NCBI RefSeq assembly: GCF_002086635.1
Contig: NZ_MVHD01000016.1
Location: 30,410 to 94,409, forward strand
DNA from: Mycobacterium alsense
GTDB lineage: Bacteria; Actinomycetota; Actinomycetes; Mycobacteriales; Mycobacteriaceae
DNA: 64,000 nt
Reading direction: 5' to 3'
Shown: in pieces, positions 17,501 to 26,945 of the stretch
Layout: every line of letters begins with the position of its first letter
Numbering within the stretch: position 1 is the first letter of the stretch
Position numbers and translations under genes: made by a program
Notes under the pieces: model-generated
What the model was told of the DNA's origin: nothing
Seen by the model: only the letters and a program-made list of their open reading frames with translations
Databases searched by the model: none

Positions 17501-18889
17501 ATGAGTCCCGGGCCGGAAAGACATCGTCTGCACGACGCGTGGTGGACGCTGATCCTGTTCGCGGCGATCGGGGTGGCCGTCCTGGTGACGGCGATGTCGT
17601 TCACCGGCAGCTTGCGGTCCTATGCGCCGGTCACGCTGACCTCCGATCGCTCCGGCCTGGTGATGGACCCCGGCGCCAAGGTCATGCTGCGCGGTGTGCA
17701 GGTGGGCCGCGTCGGTCAGATCGGCGACGACAAGGATGCCGCGCGCCTGAAACTGGAGATCGACACCGATTCGCTCCGGTACATCCCGGCCAACGTCGAG
17801 GCAAAGATCAGTGCCACCACCGCTTTCGGCGCCAAGTTCGTCGAGCTGGTGTATCCGCCGAACCCGAGTCCGCAGCGGCTGGCCGCCGGCGCGGTGCTGC
17901 ATTCGAAGAACGTCAGCACGGAGATCAACACGGTCTTCCAAAACGTCGTCGATCTACTCGACATGATCGACCCGCTGAAGCTGAATTCGGTGCTGACGGC
18001 GGTGGCCGACGGGGTGCGCGGGCAGGGCGAACGGATCGGGGAGGCGACCACCGCCGCCAACCAGGTTCTGGTGGCACTGAACGCGCGCAGCGACGCCTTT
18101 CGCCGGGACTTGCACTCCGTCAAGGGCTTCAACGAGGCCTATGACGCGGCGGCCGCGGACATCGTGAAGATCCTGGACGCCGCCAGTACCACCAGCCGCA
18201 CCATCGTCGACCATTCCAAGGCGCTGGATGCGTTGCTGCTCAACGTGATCGGCTTGTCAAAATCGGGGACCAACCTGATCGGTACCAGCCGGGACAATCT
18301 CGCCGCGGCGGTCAACATCCTGGAACCCACCACCGCCCTCTTGCTCAAGTACAACCCCGAGTACACCTGCTTTTTGCAGGGCGCCAAGTGGTATCTGGAC
18401 AACGGCGGGTATTCGGCGTGGGGCGGTGCCGACGGCCGCACGCTGCAACTCGATGTCGGCCTGTTGCTGGGCAACGACCCCTACGCGTATCCGGACAACC
18501 TGCCACGCGTCGCGGCCAAGGGCGGCCCCGGCGGAAGACCCGGGTGCGGGTCGCTGCCCGACGCCACCAAAAACTTTCCGGTGCGCGAACTCATCACCGA
18601 CACGGGGTGGGGAACCGGGCTCGATATCCGGCCCAATCCCGGCATCGGCCATCCGTGCTGGGTCGACTACCTTCCGGTGACCCGCGCGCTCCCTCAGCCG
18701 CCCAGCGTCCGCCAGTGCATTCCCGGGCCGGCGGTCGGGCCCAGCCCCGGGGGGCCGCCGTACGGGGCGGCGCAGTACGGGCCCGGCGGGGTCCCGCTCT
18801 GGCCGGGGGTTCCGCCGGCCACGCCCGCCCCGTCTGCGCCGCAACGGACGGATCCGGCTCCACCGCAAGGGGATTCACCGCCACCCTGA
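17501..18889 (+). CDS. mce3A: Mce3A substrate-binding/channel subunit
   Basis: A 462-residue Mce-family protein with one N-terminal membrane helix (about residues 14-36) and a periplasmic MCE/MlaD domain starting at YAPVTLTSDRSGLVMDPGAKVMLRGVQVGRVG. Long alpha-helical stretches follow, consistent with the hexameric lipid-conducting needle formed by MceA-F. The C-terminal 60 residues are very rich in Pro, Gly and Ala, making the protein somewhat longer than the roughly 425 residues I recall for Rv1966. ATG at 17501 follows the yrbE3B stop by 4 bp; the upstream in-frame ATG would overlap yrbE3B. Confidence 0.92.
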   Translation: MSPGPERHRLHDAWWTLILFAAIGVAVLVTAMSFTGSLRSYAPVTLTSDRSGLVMDPGAKVMLRGVQVGRVGQIGDDKDAARLKLEIDTDSLRYIPANVEAKISATTAFGAKFVELVYPPNPSPQRLAAGAVLHSKNVSTEINTVFQNVVDLLDMIDPLKLNSVLTAVADGVRGQGERIGEATTAANQVLVALNARSDAFRRDLHSVKGFNEAYDAAAADIVKILDAASTTSRTIVDHSKALDALLLNVIGLSKSGTNLIGTSRDNLAAAVNILEPTTALLLKYNPEYTCFLQGAKWYLDNGGYSAWGGADGRTLQLDVGLLLGNDPYAYPDNLPRVAAKGGPGGRPGCGSLPDATKNFPVRELITDTGWGTGLDIRPNPGIGHPCWVDYLPVTRALPQPPSVRQCIPGPAVGPSPGGPPYGAAQYGPGGVPLWPGVPPATPAPSAPQRTDPAPPQGDSPPP

Positions 18890-18944
18890 TACGTGCGGAC
18901 CCGTTTGGCGACCGTCGGAACTTTACACACGCAGGAGAGCGACC

Positions 18945-19973
18945 ATGAGAGAAGACTTGCGGGGCATCGGTATGCGCCTCGGCAGCTTCCTTGTGGTTTG
19001 TCTGCTGACCGCGTTCTTGCTCTTCGCCGTTTTCGGAGAGCTGCGGTTCGGCGACGGCAAGAGGTACTACGCCGAATTCACCAACGTCTCCAATCTGAGG
19101 GAGGGCAAGCTGGTCCGGATCGCCGGGGTCGAGGTCGGCAAGATCAGGAAGATCTCCATCAACCCGGACGCGACCGTGCGGGTCGAGTTCACCGCCGACG
19201 ACTCCGTCACCCTCACCGAGGGAACCCAGGCGGTGATCCGCTATGACAACCTGTTCGGCGACCGCTACCTGGCGCTCGAGGAGGGGGCCGGCGGGCTCCG
19301 CACCCTTGCCCCGGGTCAAACGATTCCACTCGCCCGCACCAAACCGGCGCTGGATTTGGACGCCCTCATCGGCGGCTTCCGGCCGCTGTTTCGCGCGCTG
19401 AACCCGGATCAGGTCAACGCGCTGAGCGAACAACTGCTGCAGGCGTTTCAAGGACAGGGCGCCACCATCGGGTCGTTCCTGGAACAGGCTGCGGCGGTGA
19501 CCAATACGCTTGCCGACCGCGATCAGCTGATCGGACAGGTCGTCAACAACCTCAACGTGGTGCTGGGCTCGCTGGGCGGCCAAAGCGATCGGCTGGACAA
19601 AGCGGTGGTGTCGCTGTCGGAGCTGATTCACGGGCTCGCCGAACGCAAGGCCGACATCGCCAACGCGGTGGCCTACACCAACGCGGCGGCCGGCTCGGTC
19701 GCCGACCTGCTGTCGCAGGCCCGGGCCCCGTTCGCGAAGGTGGTGCACGAGACCGACCGCGTCGCGAGCGTCGCACTCTCCGACCGCGAGTACCTCGACA
19801 ACCTGCTCAACACGCTGCCGGACAAGTACCAGGCCCTGGTCCGCCAGGGCATGTATGGCGACTTCTTCGCCTTCTACCTCTGCGACGTCGTGCTCAAGGT
19901 CAACGGCAAGGGCGGTCAGCCGGTGTACATCAAGGTGGCCGGCCAGGCCACGGGACGGTGCGCTCCGAAGTGA
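18945..19973 (+). CDS. mce3B: Mce3B subunit
   Basis: A 342-residue Mce protein with a single N-terminal membrane helix (about residues 11-30, LGSFLVVCLLTAFLLFAVFG) and an MCE domain with the motif EGKLVRIAGVEVGKIRKI. Helical repeats follow, and the C-terminus has a conserved cysteine-containing tail. The ATG has a GGAGAG ribosome-binding site. The 55-bp gap after mce3A is the largest inside the operon and has no obvious terminator. The end overlaps the mce3C start. Length matches Rv1967. Confidence 0.93.
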   Translation: MREDLRGIGMRLGSFLVVCLLTAFLLFAVFGELRFGDGKRYYAEFTNVSNLREGKLVRIAGVEVGKIRKISINPDATVRVEFTADDSVTLTEGTQAVIRYDNLFGDRYLALEEGAGGLRTLAPGQTIPLARTKPALDLDALIGGFRPLFRALNPDQVNALSEQLLQAFQGQGATIGSFLEQAAAVTNTLADRDQLIGQVVNNLNVVLGSLGGQSDRLDKAVVSLSELIHGLAERKADIANAVAYTNAAAGSVADLLSQARAPFAKVVHETDRVASVALSDREYLDNLLNTLPDKYQALVRQGMYGDFFAFYLCDVVLKVNGKGGQPVYIKVAGQATGRCAPK

Positions 19974-21202
19974 AATCGTTCTCCGAACGCAACCCGATGA
20001 TCGTCGGCTCCGTCGGCGTGGTGGCCGTGGCGGCGGTGGTGTTTACCACCCTGGAATACCAGAAGCTGCCAATTTTCAACCGGGGCACCGACGTTGGCGC
20101 CTATTTCGCCGACGTCGGCGGCCTGCGAACGGGAAACACCGTCGAGGTCTCCGGCTACCCGGTGGGCAAGGTGTCCGGCATCGAACTCGACGGCCCCGGC
20201 GTGCTGGTCAAGTTCACGGTCGGTGAGAACGTCCGGCTCGGGAACCGCACCGAGGCCGCCATCAAGACCAAGGGGCTGTTGGGCAGCAAGTTCCTCGACG
20301 TGACCCCGCGCGGGGAGGGCACACTGCGGGGCCCCATCCCGATCGAGCGGACCATCTCGCCGTACCAGCTGCCCGACGCGCTCGGCGACCTGGCCGCCAC
20401 GATCAGCGGGCTGAACACCGACCGGCTGTCCGAATCGATGGCCACCCTTGCGCAAACCTTCGCCAACACACCGGCGGACCTCAGGAACGCCGTACAGGGC
20501 GTCGCCCGGCTCGCGCAGACCCTCGACGACCGCGACGCCCAGCTGCGTGGCCTGCTGGACAACGCGGCCAGGGCGACCGGCGTGCTGGCCGGGCGCACCG
20601 ACCAGATCGTCGGCCTGGTGCGCGACACCAATGCGCTGCTGGCGCAGCTGCGAACGCAAAGCGCCGCCCTGGATCAGATCTGGGGCAACATCTCGGCGAC
20701 TGCGCGGCAGCTGCAGGGCCTCATCGCCGAGAACCGGCAACAACTGCGCCCGGCGCTCGACAAGCTCAACGGGGTGCTGGACATCGTCGCAAACCGCAAG
20801 GAACGGCTGCAGAAGGCCATCCCGATGATCAACACCTACGTCATGTCGCTGGGCGAGTCGCTGTCGTCCGGCCCCTTTTTCAAGGCGTACGTGGTGAATC
20901 TGCTGCCGGGGCAGTTCGTTCAACCGTTCGTCAGCGCCGCGTTCTCGGACCTGGGGCTGGACCCGGCCACGTTGCTGCCGTCGCAGCTGACCGATACCCA
21001 AACCGGCCAGTCCGGCACCCCGCCATTGCCCATGCCATACCCCCGCACCGGCCAGGGTGGCCCACCACGGACGAACCTGCCGGACGCGATCACCGGCAAC
21101 CCCGGCGATCCGCGCTATCCGTACCGGCCCGAGCCGCCGGCACCCGCGCCCGGGGGGCCACCGCCCGGACCACCCGCACAGCAGCCCGGAGGCCAACGGT
21201 GA
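19970..21202 (+). CDS. mce3C: Mce3C subunit
   Basis: A 410-residue Mce protein, beginning with GTG at 19970 inside the mce3B stop (GTGA overlap), which gives the family length. N-terminal helix about residues 9-28 (IVGSVGVVAVAAVVFTTLEY), MCE domain with RTGNTVEVSGYPVGKVSGIEL, then a long helical region and a proline-rich C-terminal tail (about residues 345-410) common in Mce C and D subunits. It ends in another GTGA overlap with mce3D, so translation of the two is coupled. Corresponds to Rv1968. Confidence 0.93.
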   Translation: MKSFSERNPMIVGSVGVVAVAAVVFTTLEYQKLPIFNRGTDVGAYFADVGGLRTGNTVEVSGYPVGKVSGIELDGPGVLVKFTVGENVRLGNRTEAAIKTKGLLGSKFLDVTPRGEGTLRGPIPIERTISPYQLPDALGDLAATISGLNTDRLSESMATLAQTFANTPADLRNAVQGVARLAQTLDDRDAQLRGLLDNAARATGVLAGRTDQIVGLVRDTNALLAQLRTQSAALDQIWGNISATARQLQGLIAENRQQLRPALDKLNGVLDIVANRKERLQKAIPMINTYVMSLGESLSSGPFFKAYVVNLLPGQFVQPFVSAAFSDLGLDPATLLPSQLTDTQTGQSGTPPLPMPYPRTGQGGPPRTNLPDAITGNPGDPRYPYRPEPPAPAPGGPPPGPPAQQPGGQR

Positions 21203-22491
21203 CAACGAGACTCCGACGCGCGCGGACGGTGCTGGCGACCGCCCTCGCCCTGGTGCTCGTGGCGGGGGTGATCGTCGCGATGCGCGCCTCCGACGCGGCC
21301 GAGCGCACCACCGTGGTCGCCTACTTCGACAACAGCAACGGCGTGTTCGCCGGCGATGAGGTGCGCATCCGCGGCGTGCCGGTGGGCAAGATCGTCAAAA
21401 TCGAACCGCAGCCGCTGAGATCCAAGGTTTCGTTCTGGTTCGACCGCAGGTACAAAGTGCCCGCAGACGCAAGGGCCGCGATTCTGTCGCCGCAGCTGGT
21501 GACGGGCCGGGCGATTCAACTCACGCCGCCCTACACCGGCGGGCCCGTCATGCGGGACGGCGCAGTCATCCCGCAGGACCGCACCGCGGTGCCCGTCGAA
21601 TGGGACGACCTGCGGGTTCAGCTTCAGCGGCTGACCGAGTTGCTCAAGCCCACCCAGCCCGGCGGCGTCAGCACGTTGGGCTCACTGATCAACACCGCGG
21701 CCGACAACCTGCGTGGGCAGGGCCCCACCATCCGCGACGCCATTATCAAGCTGTCCCGGACGGTTTCGGCGCTCGGCGACCACAGCGACGACATCTTCGC
21801 CACGATCAGGAACCTGTCGACGCTGGTGCAGGCCCTGCACGACAGCGCGGATCTGCTCGAGCGGCTCAACCGCAACCTGGAGGCGGTGTCGTCGGTGCTC
21901 GCCGACGACCCGAACAAGATCGCTCGGGCGGCCGAGGAGCTGAACGGGGTCGTCGCCAACGTGCAGGGCTTCGCCGCGGAAAACCGCGAGGCGCTGGGCA
22001 CGACGGCCGACAAACTCACCTCGATCAGCAAGGCGCTGGTCGACAGCCTGGACGACATCAAGCAGACGCTGCACATCGCGCCGACGGTGTTGCAGAACTT
22101 CAACAACATCTACGAACCCGCCAACGGCGCGCTGACCGGCGCGCTGGCCGCCAACAACCTGGCCAATCCCATCGCGTTCCTCTGTGGGGCGGTGCAGGCC
22201 GCCTCGCGGCTGGGCGGCGAGCAGGCCGCAAAGCTGTGCGTGCAGTACCTGGCGCCGATCTTCAAAAACCGCCAATACAACTTTCCCCCGATCGGCGAGA
22301 ACCTCTTCGTCGGTGCGCAGGCCCGGCCCAACGAGGTCACCTACAGCGAGGACTGGATGCGGCCCGACCACGTCCCGCCGGCGCCGGATGCACCGCCACC
22401 GCCCAGCGGTGCCCCGGCCGCGCCGGCGGTCACCACCGACCCCGCGGCCGGCCTGTCCGGCATGATGCAGCCCCCGACGGGCGGCCCGTGA
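21199..22491 (+). CDS. mce3D: Mce3D subunit
   Basis: A 430-residue Mce protein, GTG start at 21199 overlapping the mce3C stop. The N-terminal helix is near residues 9-27 and the MCE domain follows with AGDEVRIRGVPVGKIVKIEP. A long coiled helical part and a Pro/Ala-rich tail ending in MMQPPTGGP complete it. Its stop shares a base with the ATG of the lipoprotein gene (TGATG). Corresponds to Rv1969. Confidence 0.93.
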   Translation: MTTRLRRARTVLATALALVLVAGVIVAMRASDAAERTTVVAYFDNSNGVFAGDEVRIRGVPVGKIVKIEPQPLRSKVSFWFDRRYKVPADARAAILSPQLVTGRAIQLTPPYTGGPVMRDGAVIPQDRTAVPVEWDDLRVQLQRLTELLKPTQPGGVSTLGSLINTAADNLRGQGPTIRDAIIKLSRTVSALGDHSDDIFATIRNLSTLVQALHDSADLLERLNRNLEAVSSVLADDPNKIARAAEELNGVVANVQGFAAENREALGTTADKLTSISKALVDSLDDIKQTLHIAPTVLQNFNNIYEPANGALTGALAANNLANPIAFLCGAVQAASRLGGEQAAKLCVQYLAPIFKNRQYNFPPIGENLFVGAQARPNEVTYSEDWMRPDHVPPAPDAPPPPSGAPAAPAVTTDPAAGLSGMMQPPTGGP

Positions 22492-23639
22492 TGACCCGCC
22501 GATGGCGCTGGGCGGCAACGCTGTTCGTGGTCGCGGTCGGGCTATCGGGCTGCGGCTGGCGAGGACTGAATTCGCTGCCGCTGCCCGGGACCGAGGGCAA
22601 CGGGGCGGGATCCTTCGAGATCCAGGCGCAGATGCCCGACGTCAACAACATCCAGCCGAACTCGCGGGTGCGCGTCGCCGACGTGACGATCGGCCACGTG
22701 ACGAAAATCGAACGCCAGGGCTGGCACGCGCTGGTGACCATGCGGCTCAACGGCGACGTCGACCTACCCGCGAACGCGACGGCCAAGATCGGCACGACCA
22801 GCCTGCTCGGCTCGTACCACATCGAGCTGGCGCCGCCCAGATCCGAAGCGCCGCAGGGCAAGCTGCGTGACCACTCGCTCATCGCGCTGTCGCGCGGGGG
22901 CGCCTACCCGAGCACCGAACAGACGTTGGCGGCATTGTCGCTGGTCCTCAACGGCGGCGGACTGGGCCAAATCCAGGACATCACCGAGGCCTTCAGCACC
23001 GCATTCCGCGGCCGCGAGCAGGACCTGAGAAGCCTGATCGGGCAGCTGGACCGGTTCACCGCAACGCTCAACGACCAGAAGGGCGACATCATCGCGGCCA
23101 CCGAGAGCTTGAACCACCTCGTCGGCAAGTTCGCCCAACAGCGACCGGTGCTGGACCGGGCGCTCGCGACCATTCCCGACGCGCTCGCGGTGCTCGACGA
23201 CGAGCGGGATCAACTCGTCGAGGCGGCCGATCAACTGAGCAAATTCAGCGCCCTGACCGCCGATTCGGTCAACAAGACCAAGGACAACCTGGTCGAGGAA
23301 CTGAGGCAACTGGGGCCGGTGCTGGATTCGCTGGCCAACGCCGGGCCCAGCCTTACCCGATCGCTGAGCCTGCTGGCCACCTTCCCGTTTCCCAACGAAA
23401 CGTTCGAGAACTTCCAACGCGGCGACTACGCCAACCTGACGGCGATCGTCGACCTCACCCTCAGCCGAATCGACCAAGGAATATTCACCGGCACCCGATG
23501 GGAGTGCCACCTCACCGAGTTGGAGCTGCAATGGGGCCGCACCATCGGTCAGTACCCCAGCCCGTGCACCGCTCGCGGCCCGCACGGGACCCCCGGCAAC
23601 CCGCTGACCACCCCCTACCGCGCGGATCAGGGGCCATAG
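22491..23639 (+). CDS. lprM: Mce3E lipoprotein subunit (LprM)
   Basis: A 382-residue lipoprotein member of the Mce hexamer. The signal peptide MTRRWRWAATLFVVAVGLSG ends in a lipobox with Cys21, so it should be lipid-anchored on the outer face of the cytoplasmic membrane, unlike the other five subunits. The MCE domain contains QPNSRVRVADVTIGHVTKIE. The start ATG shares a base with the mce3D stop; a GTG one codon earlier is possible. In every mce operon the E position is the lipoprotein, which supports the assignment (Rv1970). Confidence 0.92.
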   Translation: MTRRWRWAATLFVVAVGLSGCGWRGLNSLPLPGTEGNGAGSFEIQAQMPDVNNIQPNSRVRVADVTIGHVTKIERQGWHALVTMRLNGDVDLPANATAKIGTTSLLGSYHIELAPPRSEAPQGKLRDHSLIALSRGGAYPSTEQTLAALSLVLNGGGLGQIQDITEAFSTAFRGREQDLRSLIGQLDRFTATLNDQKGDIIAATESLNHLVGKFAQQRPVLDRALATIPDALAVLDDERDQLVEAADQLSKFSALTADSVNKTKDNLVEELRQLGPVLDSLANAGPSLTRSLSLLATFPFPNETFENFQRGDYANLTAIVDLTLSRIDQGIFTGTRWECHLTELELQWGRTIGQYPSPCTARGPHGTPGNPLTTPYRADQGP

Positions 23640-25049
23640 ATGCATTTACCCCGACGAATCATCCTGCAGCTGGGTGTCTTTGGTGCGATCGCGCTGCTCG
23701 CGCTGACGGTGACGTTCCTGCACTTCGTGAAACTACCGGCCATGCTTCTCGGCGTCGGGCGCTACACGGTGCGCGTGGAGCTGCCGCAGGCCGCCGGGCT
23801 GTACGGAACCGGCAACGTCACCTACCGCGGCTCCGAAGTCGGCCGGGTCGAATCCGTGCGCCTGACCGACACCGGCGTCGAAGCCGTGCTCTCCCTGAAA
23901 TCGGGCATCGACATCCCGTCGGACCTCCGTGCCGAGGTGCACAGTCAGACGGCGATCGGTGAGACGTACGTTGCGCTGTTGCCGCGCAACGGCACGTCGC
24001 CACCGCTGCACGACGGCGACGTGATCCCGCTGGCCAATACCTCCGTGCCGCCCGACATCAACGAACTGCTCGGTGCCGCAAATACCGCCCTGGCCGCGAT
24101 ACCTCGCGACAACCTGCGGACGGTCATCAACGAGTCGTACACCGCGGTGGGCGGGCTCGGCCCCGAATTGTCCCGCCTCGTCGCGGGTTCGTCCAAGCTG
24201 GCGATCGACGCACGCGAAAACCTCGACCCGCTGGTGGCCCTGATCGACCAGGCCCAGCCGGTCCTCGACTCGCAGGCGCACAGCGCGGATGCCATCGCGG
24301 GGTGGGCGGCGCACCTGGCCACCGTCACCACCGAATTGCGGGCCCATGACGGCGCCGTCGCCGGCACCATCGACAAAGCCGGACCCGCACTCGCCGAAGC
24401 GAGCGGGCTGATCGAGCGGCTGCGACCCACGTTGCCGCTCCTGCTGGCCAACCTCGTCAGCGTCGGCCAGGTCGCGCTCACCTACCAGAACGACATCGAA
24501 CAGCTGCTGGTGGTGTTCCCCATGGCCGTCGCCGCCGACCAGGCGGGCATCGTCGCCAATCTGAACACCAAGCAGGCGTACCGCGGTCAGTACCTGAGCT
24601 TCAACCTCAACCTCAACCTCCCGCCGCCGTGCACCACCGGGTTCCTGCCGGCCCAGCAGCAGCGCGTCCCCTCGCTCGAGGACTACCCGAACCGCCCGGG
24701 CGGCGACCTGTATTGCCGGGTGCCGCAGGACTCCTGGCTCAACGTGCGTGGCGCGCGCAACACCCCGTGCGAAACCGTGCCCGGCAAGCGCGCGCCCACC
24801 GTGAAGATGTGCGAGAGCGACGAGCACTACGTGCCACTCAACGACGGCTCCAACTGGAAGGGCGACCCCAACGCCACCCTGTCCGGTCAGGACATCCCAC
24901 AGCCGCCGCCCCTACCCCTCGCCGACTATGACCCGGCGACCGGAACCTATACGGCTCCCGACGGACACCGATACACCCGCTCGGACCTGGGTCAGGCCGC
25001 GCCGAAAGACAAGACATGGCAAGCGATGTTGCTGCCGCCGGGCGGCTGA
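23640..25049 (+). CDS. mce3F: Mce3F subunit
   Basis: A 469-residue Mce protein with an N-terminal helix (about 7-27) and MCE domain (GLYGTGNVTYRGSEVGRVESVRL). The C-terminal third contains several cysteines (for example in the stretches after residues 325, 358 and 380), a pattern seen in MceF proteins, where a disulphide-rich end closes the complex. ATG follows the lprM stop without a gap. Corresponds to Rv1971, slightly longer than recalled. Confidence 0.92.
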   Translation: MHLPRRIILQLGVFGAIALLALTVTFLHFVKLPAMLLGVGRYTVRVELPQAAGLYGTGNVTYRGSEVGRVESVRLTDTGVEAVLSLKSGIDIPSDLRAEVHSQTAIGETYVALLPRNGTSPPLHDGDVIPLANTSVPPDINELLGAANTALAAIPRDNLRTVINESYTAVGGLGPELSRLVAGSSKLAIDARENLDPLVALIDQAQPVLDSQAHSADAIAGWAAHLATVTTELRAHDGAVAGTIDKAGPALAEASGLIERLRPTLPLLLANLVSVGQVALTYQNDIEQLLVVFPMAVAADQAGIVANLNTKQAYRGQYLSFNLNLNLPPPCTTGFLPAQQQRVPSLEDYPNRPGGDLYCRVPQDSWLNVRGARNTPCETVPGKRAPTVKMCESDEHYVPLNDGSNWKGDPNATLSGQDIPQPPPLPLADYDPATGTYTAPDGHRYTRSDLGQAAPKDKTWQAMLLPPGG

Positions 25050-25092
25050 GCATGACCGCGGATCTCTTGGTCGCGATGGGATGGAGGACGGT

Positions 25093-25659
25093 ATGACGGT
25101 AACCGCTGACACCGAAGCGCGGGTGGACGACGCCCGCGTTGACCCGGAGGCGCCCGCGGCGCGGGGCGGGCGGCGCGCGTCCACACGGCGGCGCGCGGCG
25201 ACCTTGTGCCTGGCGGCCATCCTCGCACTGGCGGCGCCCGTGGGGTGGTTCGGATTTCGCGTCCACCAGCTGCAGGAGGCGCAGGCCCGACGGAATCAGT
25301 TCCTACAGGTGGCCCGGCAGGGCGCGCTGAACTTGACGACGATCGACTGGCAGCACGCCGACGCCGACGTGCACCGCATTCTGGACGGGGCGACGGGAGA
25401 CTTCTACAACGACTTCGCCAGGCGCGCGCAGCCGTTCATCGAGGTGCTCAAGCAAGCCAAGGCGACCACGGTGGGCTCGATCACCGAGGCCGGGCTGGAA
25501 TCCGAGACCGCCGACACGGCCCAGGTCCTGGTCGCGGTGTCCGTACGGACCTCGACCGCCGCCGAGTCGGACCAGGCGCCGCGCGCATGGCGGATGCGCG
25601 TCTCCGTGCAACGGGCCGGGGGGCAAGTGAAGGTTTCCGACGTCAGGTTCGTGCCGTGA
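25093..25659 (+). CDS. Mce-associated membrane protein (Rv1972-like)
   Basis: A 188-residue single-pass protein with a basic cytoplasmic N-terminus (GGRRASTRRRAAT), a helix at about residues 36-57 and an extracytoplasmic domain of the Mce-associated (Mam) type with the motif GATGDFYNDFARRAQPFIEVLKQ. Such proteins are encoded at the end of mce operons and are thought to stabilise the transporter. ATG at 25093 is preferred over 25081 because GGAGG lies 5-6 bp before it. The stop overlaps the next gene as GTGA. Confidence 0.85.
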   Translation: MTVTADTEARVDDARVDPEAPAARGGRRASTRRRAATLCLAAILALAAPVGWFGFRVHQLQEAQARRNQFLQVARQGALNLTTIDWQHADADVHRILDGATGDFYNDFARRAQPFIEVLKQAKATTVGSITEAGLESETADTAQVLVAVSVRTSTAAESDQAPRAWRMRVSVQRAGGQVKVSDVRFVP

Positions 25660-26231
25660 GCGCGGGCGGGTCGCCCCGCGCGGGCGAGTGCGGTGACACC
25701 GAAACGGCGGCAAAGGCATCCGCCGAGTCGGTCAAACCTCGTCGCCACATCCGCCGGCAGCGGATCATCACCTACGTGCTTCCGGGCGTCCTGGCGCTGC
25801 TGTTGGCGTGTGCCGCGGGCTTTTTGAAGTGGCAGGAGTCCTCGGCGCGAGGCGCCGACACCGCCCGTGCGGAATCGGTGCGGGCCGCCACCGATGCCAC
25901 CGTCGCGCTGCTGTCATATCGACCCGACACGGTGGAGAAGGACCTGGAGGCGGCGCGGAGCAGACTGACCGGCCCGTTTCTCGACGCGTACACGAAGCTG
26001 ACCCACGAGGTGGTGATCCCAGGAGCGAAGCAGAAGCAGATCTCCGCCGTCGCGAGCATCCCCGCCGCCGCCTCGACGTCGGCTTCGGCCCGCCACGCCG
26101 TCGTCCTGCTCTTCGTGAACCAGACCATCGTCGTCGGTCACGACGCCCCGACGAGCACCGCGTCCAGCGTGCGGGTCACCCTCGACAAGGTCGACGACCG
26201 TTGGCTGGTCTCGCAATTCGACCCCGTGTGA
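25656..26231 (+). CDS. Mce-associated membrane protein (Rv1973-like)
   Basis: A 191-residue protein with the same plan as its upstream neighbour: basic N-terminus (RRHIRRQR), one membrane helix at about residues 38-58, then a Mam domain with LTGPFLDAYTKLTHEVVIPGAKQKQI and a terminal DDRWLVSQFDPV, a frequent ending of this family. GTG at 25656 overlaps the preceding stop, indicating coupled translation. Its role is probably structural within the Mce3 machine. Longer at the N-terminus than the 160 residues I recall for Rv1973. Confidence 0.83.
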   Translation: MSAGGSPRAGECGDTETAAKASAESVKPRRHIRRQRIITYVLPGVLALLLACAAGFLKWQESSARGADTARAESVRAATDATVALLSYRPDTVEKDLEAARSRLTGPFLDAYTKLTHEVVIPGAKQKQISAVASIPAAASTSASARHAVVLLFVNQTIVVGHDAPTSTASSVRVTLDKVDDRWLVSQFDPV

Positions 26232-26247
26232 GCAAAGGAGAACCGGG

Positions 26248-26913
26248 ATGCGACGTCGATCGGTGACCGTGTCAGCATTGCTCGCCTGGTCAGCCTGCGC
26301 GGCGCTGGGGGAGCCCACGGCGCTCGCCGACAACAAGCGCCTCAACGACGGCGTGGTCGCCAACGTCTACACCGTCCAGCATCAGGCCGGCTGCACCAAC
26401 GACGTCAAGATCAACCCGCAACTGCGGCTGGCGGCCCAACGGCACACCCTCGATGTGCTGAATCACCGAGACCTCGACGGCGACGTCGGTTCCGACGGCT
26501 CGACGGCGCAGGACCGCGCCGACGCGGCGGGCTTTTCCGGCCGGGTCGCCGAAACCGTGGCGATCAACCCCGCCATGGCGATCAGCGGCATCGACCTGCT
26601 CAACCGGTGGTATTACGACCCGGCGGATTTCGCGATCATGTCGGACTGCGCCAATAGCCAAATCGGGGTGTGGTCGGAGAACAGCCCCGATCGCACCGTC
26701 GTGGTGGCCGTGTACGGGCAGCCGGATCGGCCGGATCCGCCACCGCCGAAGCCACCGCAGCCGGGGCCCGCGTCAACGGTGGCCCTACCGGACAACGTTC
26801 CGATCGACCCCAGCCCCGACTACGACGCCAGTGACGAGGTCGAATTCGGCATCAGTTGGCTCCCATGGATTCTGCGCGGGGTGTACCCGCCGCCGGGCAT
26901 GCCGCCGCAGTAG
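26248..26913 (+). CDS. Secreted CAP/SCP-domain protein (Rv1975-like)
   Basis: A 221-residue exported protein with a signal peptide (about residues 1-27, cut near ALA-DN) followed by a CAP (cysteine-rich secretory protein) domain: LAAQRHTLDVLNHRDLDGDVGSDG and ISGIDLLNRWYYDPADFAIMSDCANSQIGV are typical of bacterial CAP proteins. Two cysteines could form a disulphide. The C-terminus is proline-rich (PDPPPPKPPQPGP) and ends in PPPGMPPQ. It follows the second Mam gene by 16 bp with AAAGGAG as ribosome-binding site, so it is likely the last gene of the mce3 transcript. The function of CAP proteins in mycobacteria is unknown; some bind sterols. Confidence 0.82.
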   Translation: MRRRSVTVSALLAWSACAALGEPTALADNKRLNDGVVANVYTVQHQAGCTNDVKINPQLRLAAQRHTLDVLNHRDLDGDVGSDGSTAQDRADAAGFSGRVAETVAINPAMAISGIDLLNRWYYDPADFAIMSDCANSQIGVWSENSPDRTVVVAVYGQPDRPDPPPPKPPQPGPASTVALPDNVPIDPSPDYDASDEVEFGISWLPWILRGVYPPPGMPPQ

Positions 26914-26945
26914 GCGAACTTGCGGCGCGTGTCGATTCGGTGCGA

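Noticed and set aside
19916..21205. Long minus-strand frame antisense to mce3C
   Set aside because: Antisense shadow of a well-supported Mce gene; no signal peptide, domain or ribosome-binding site.
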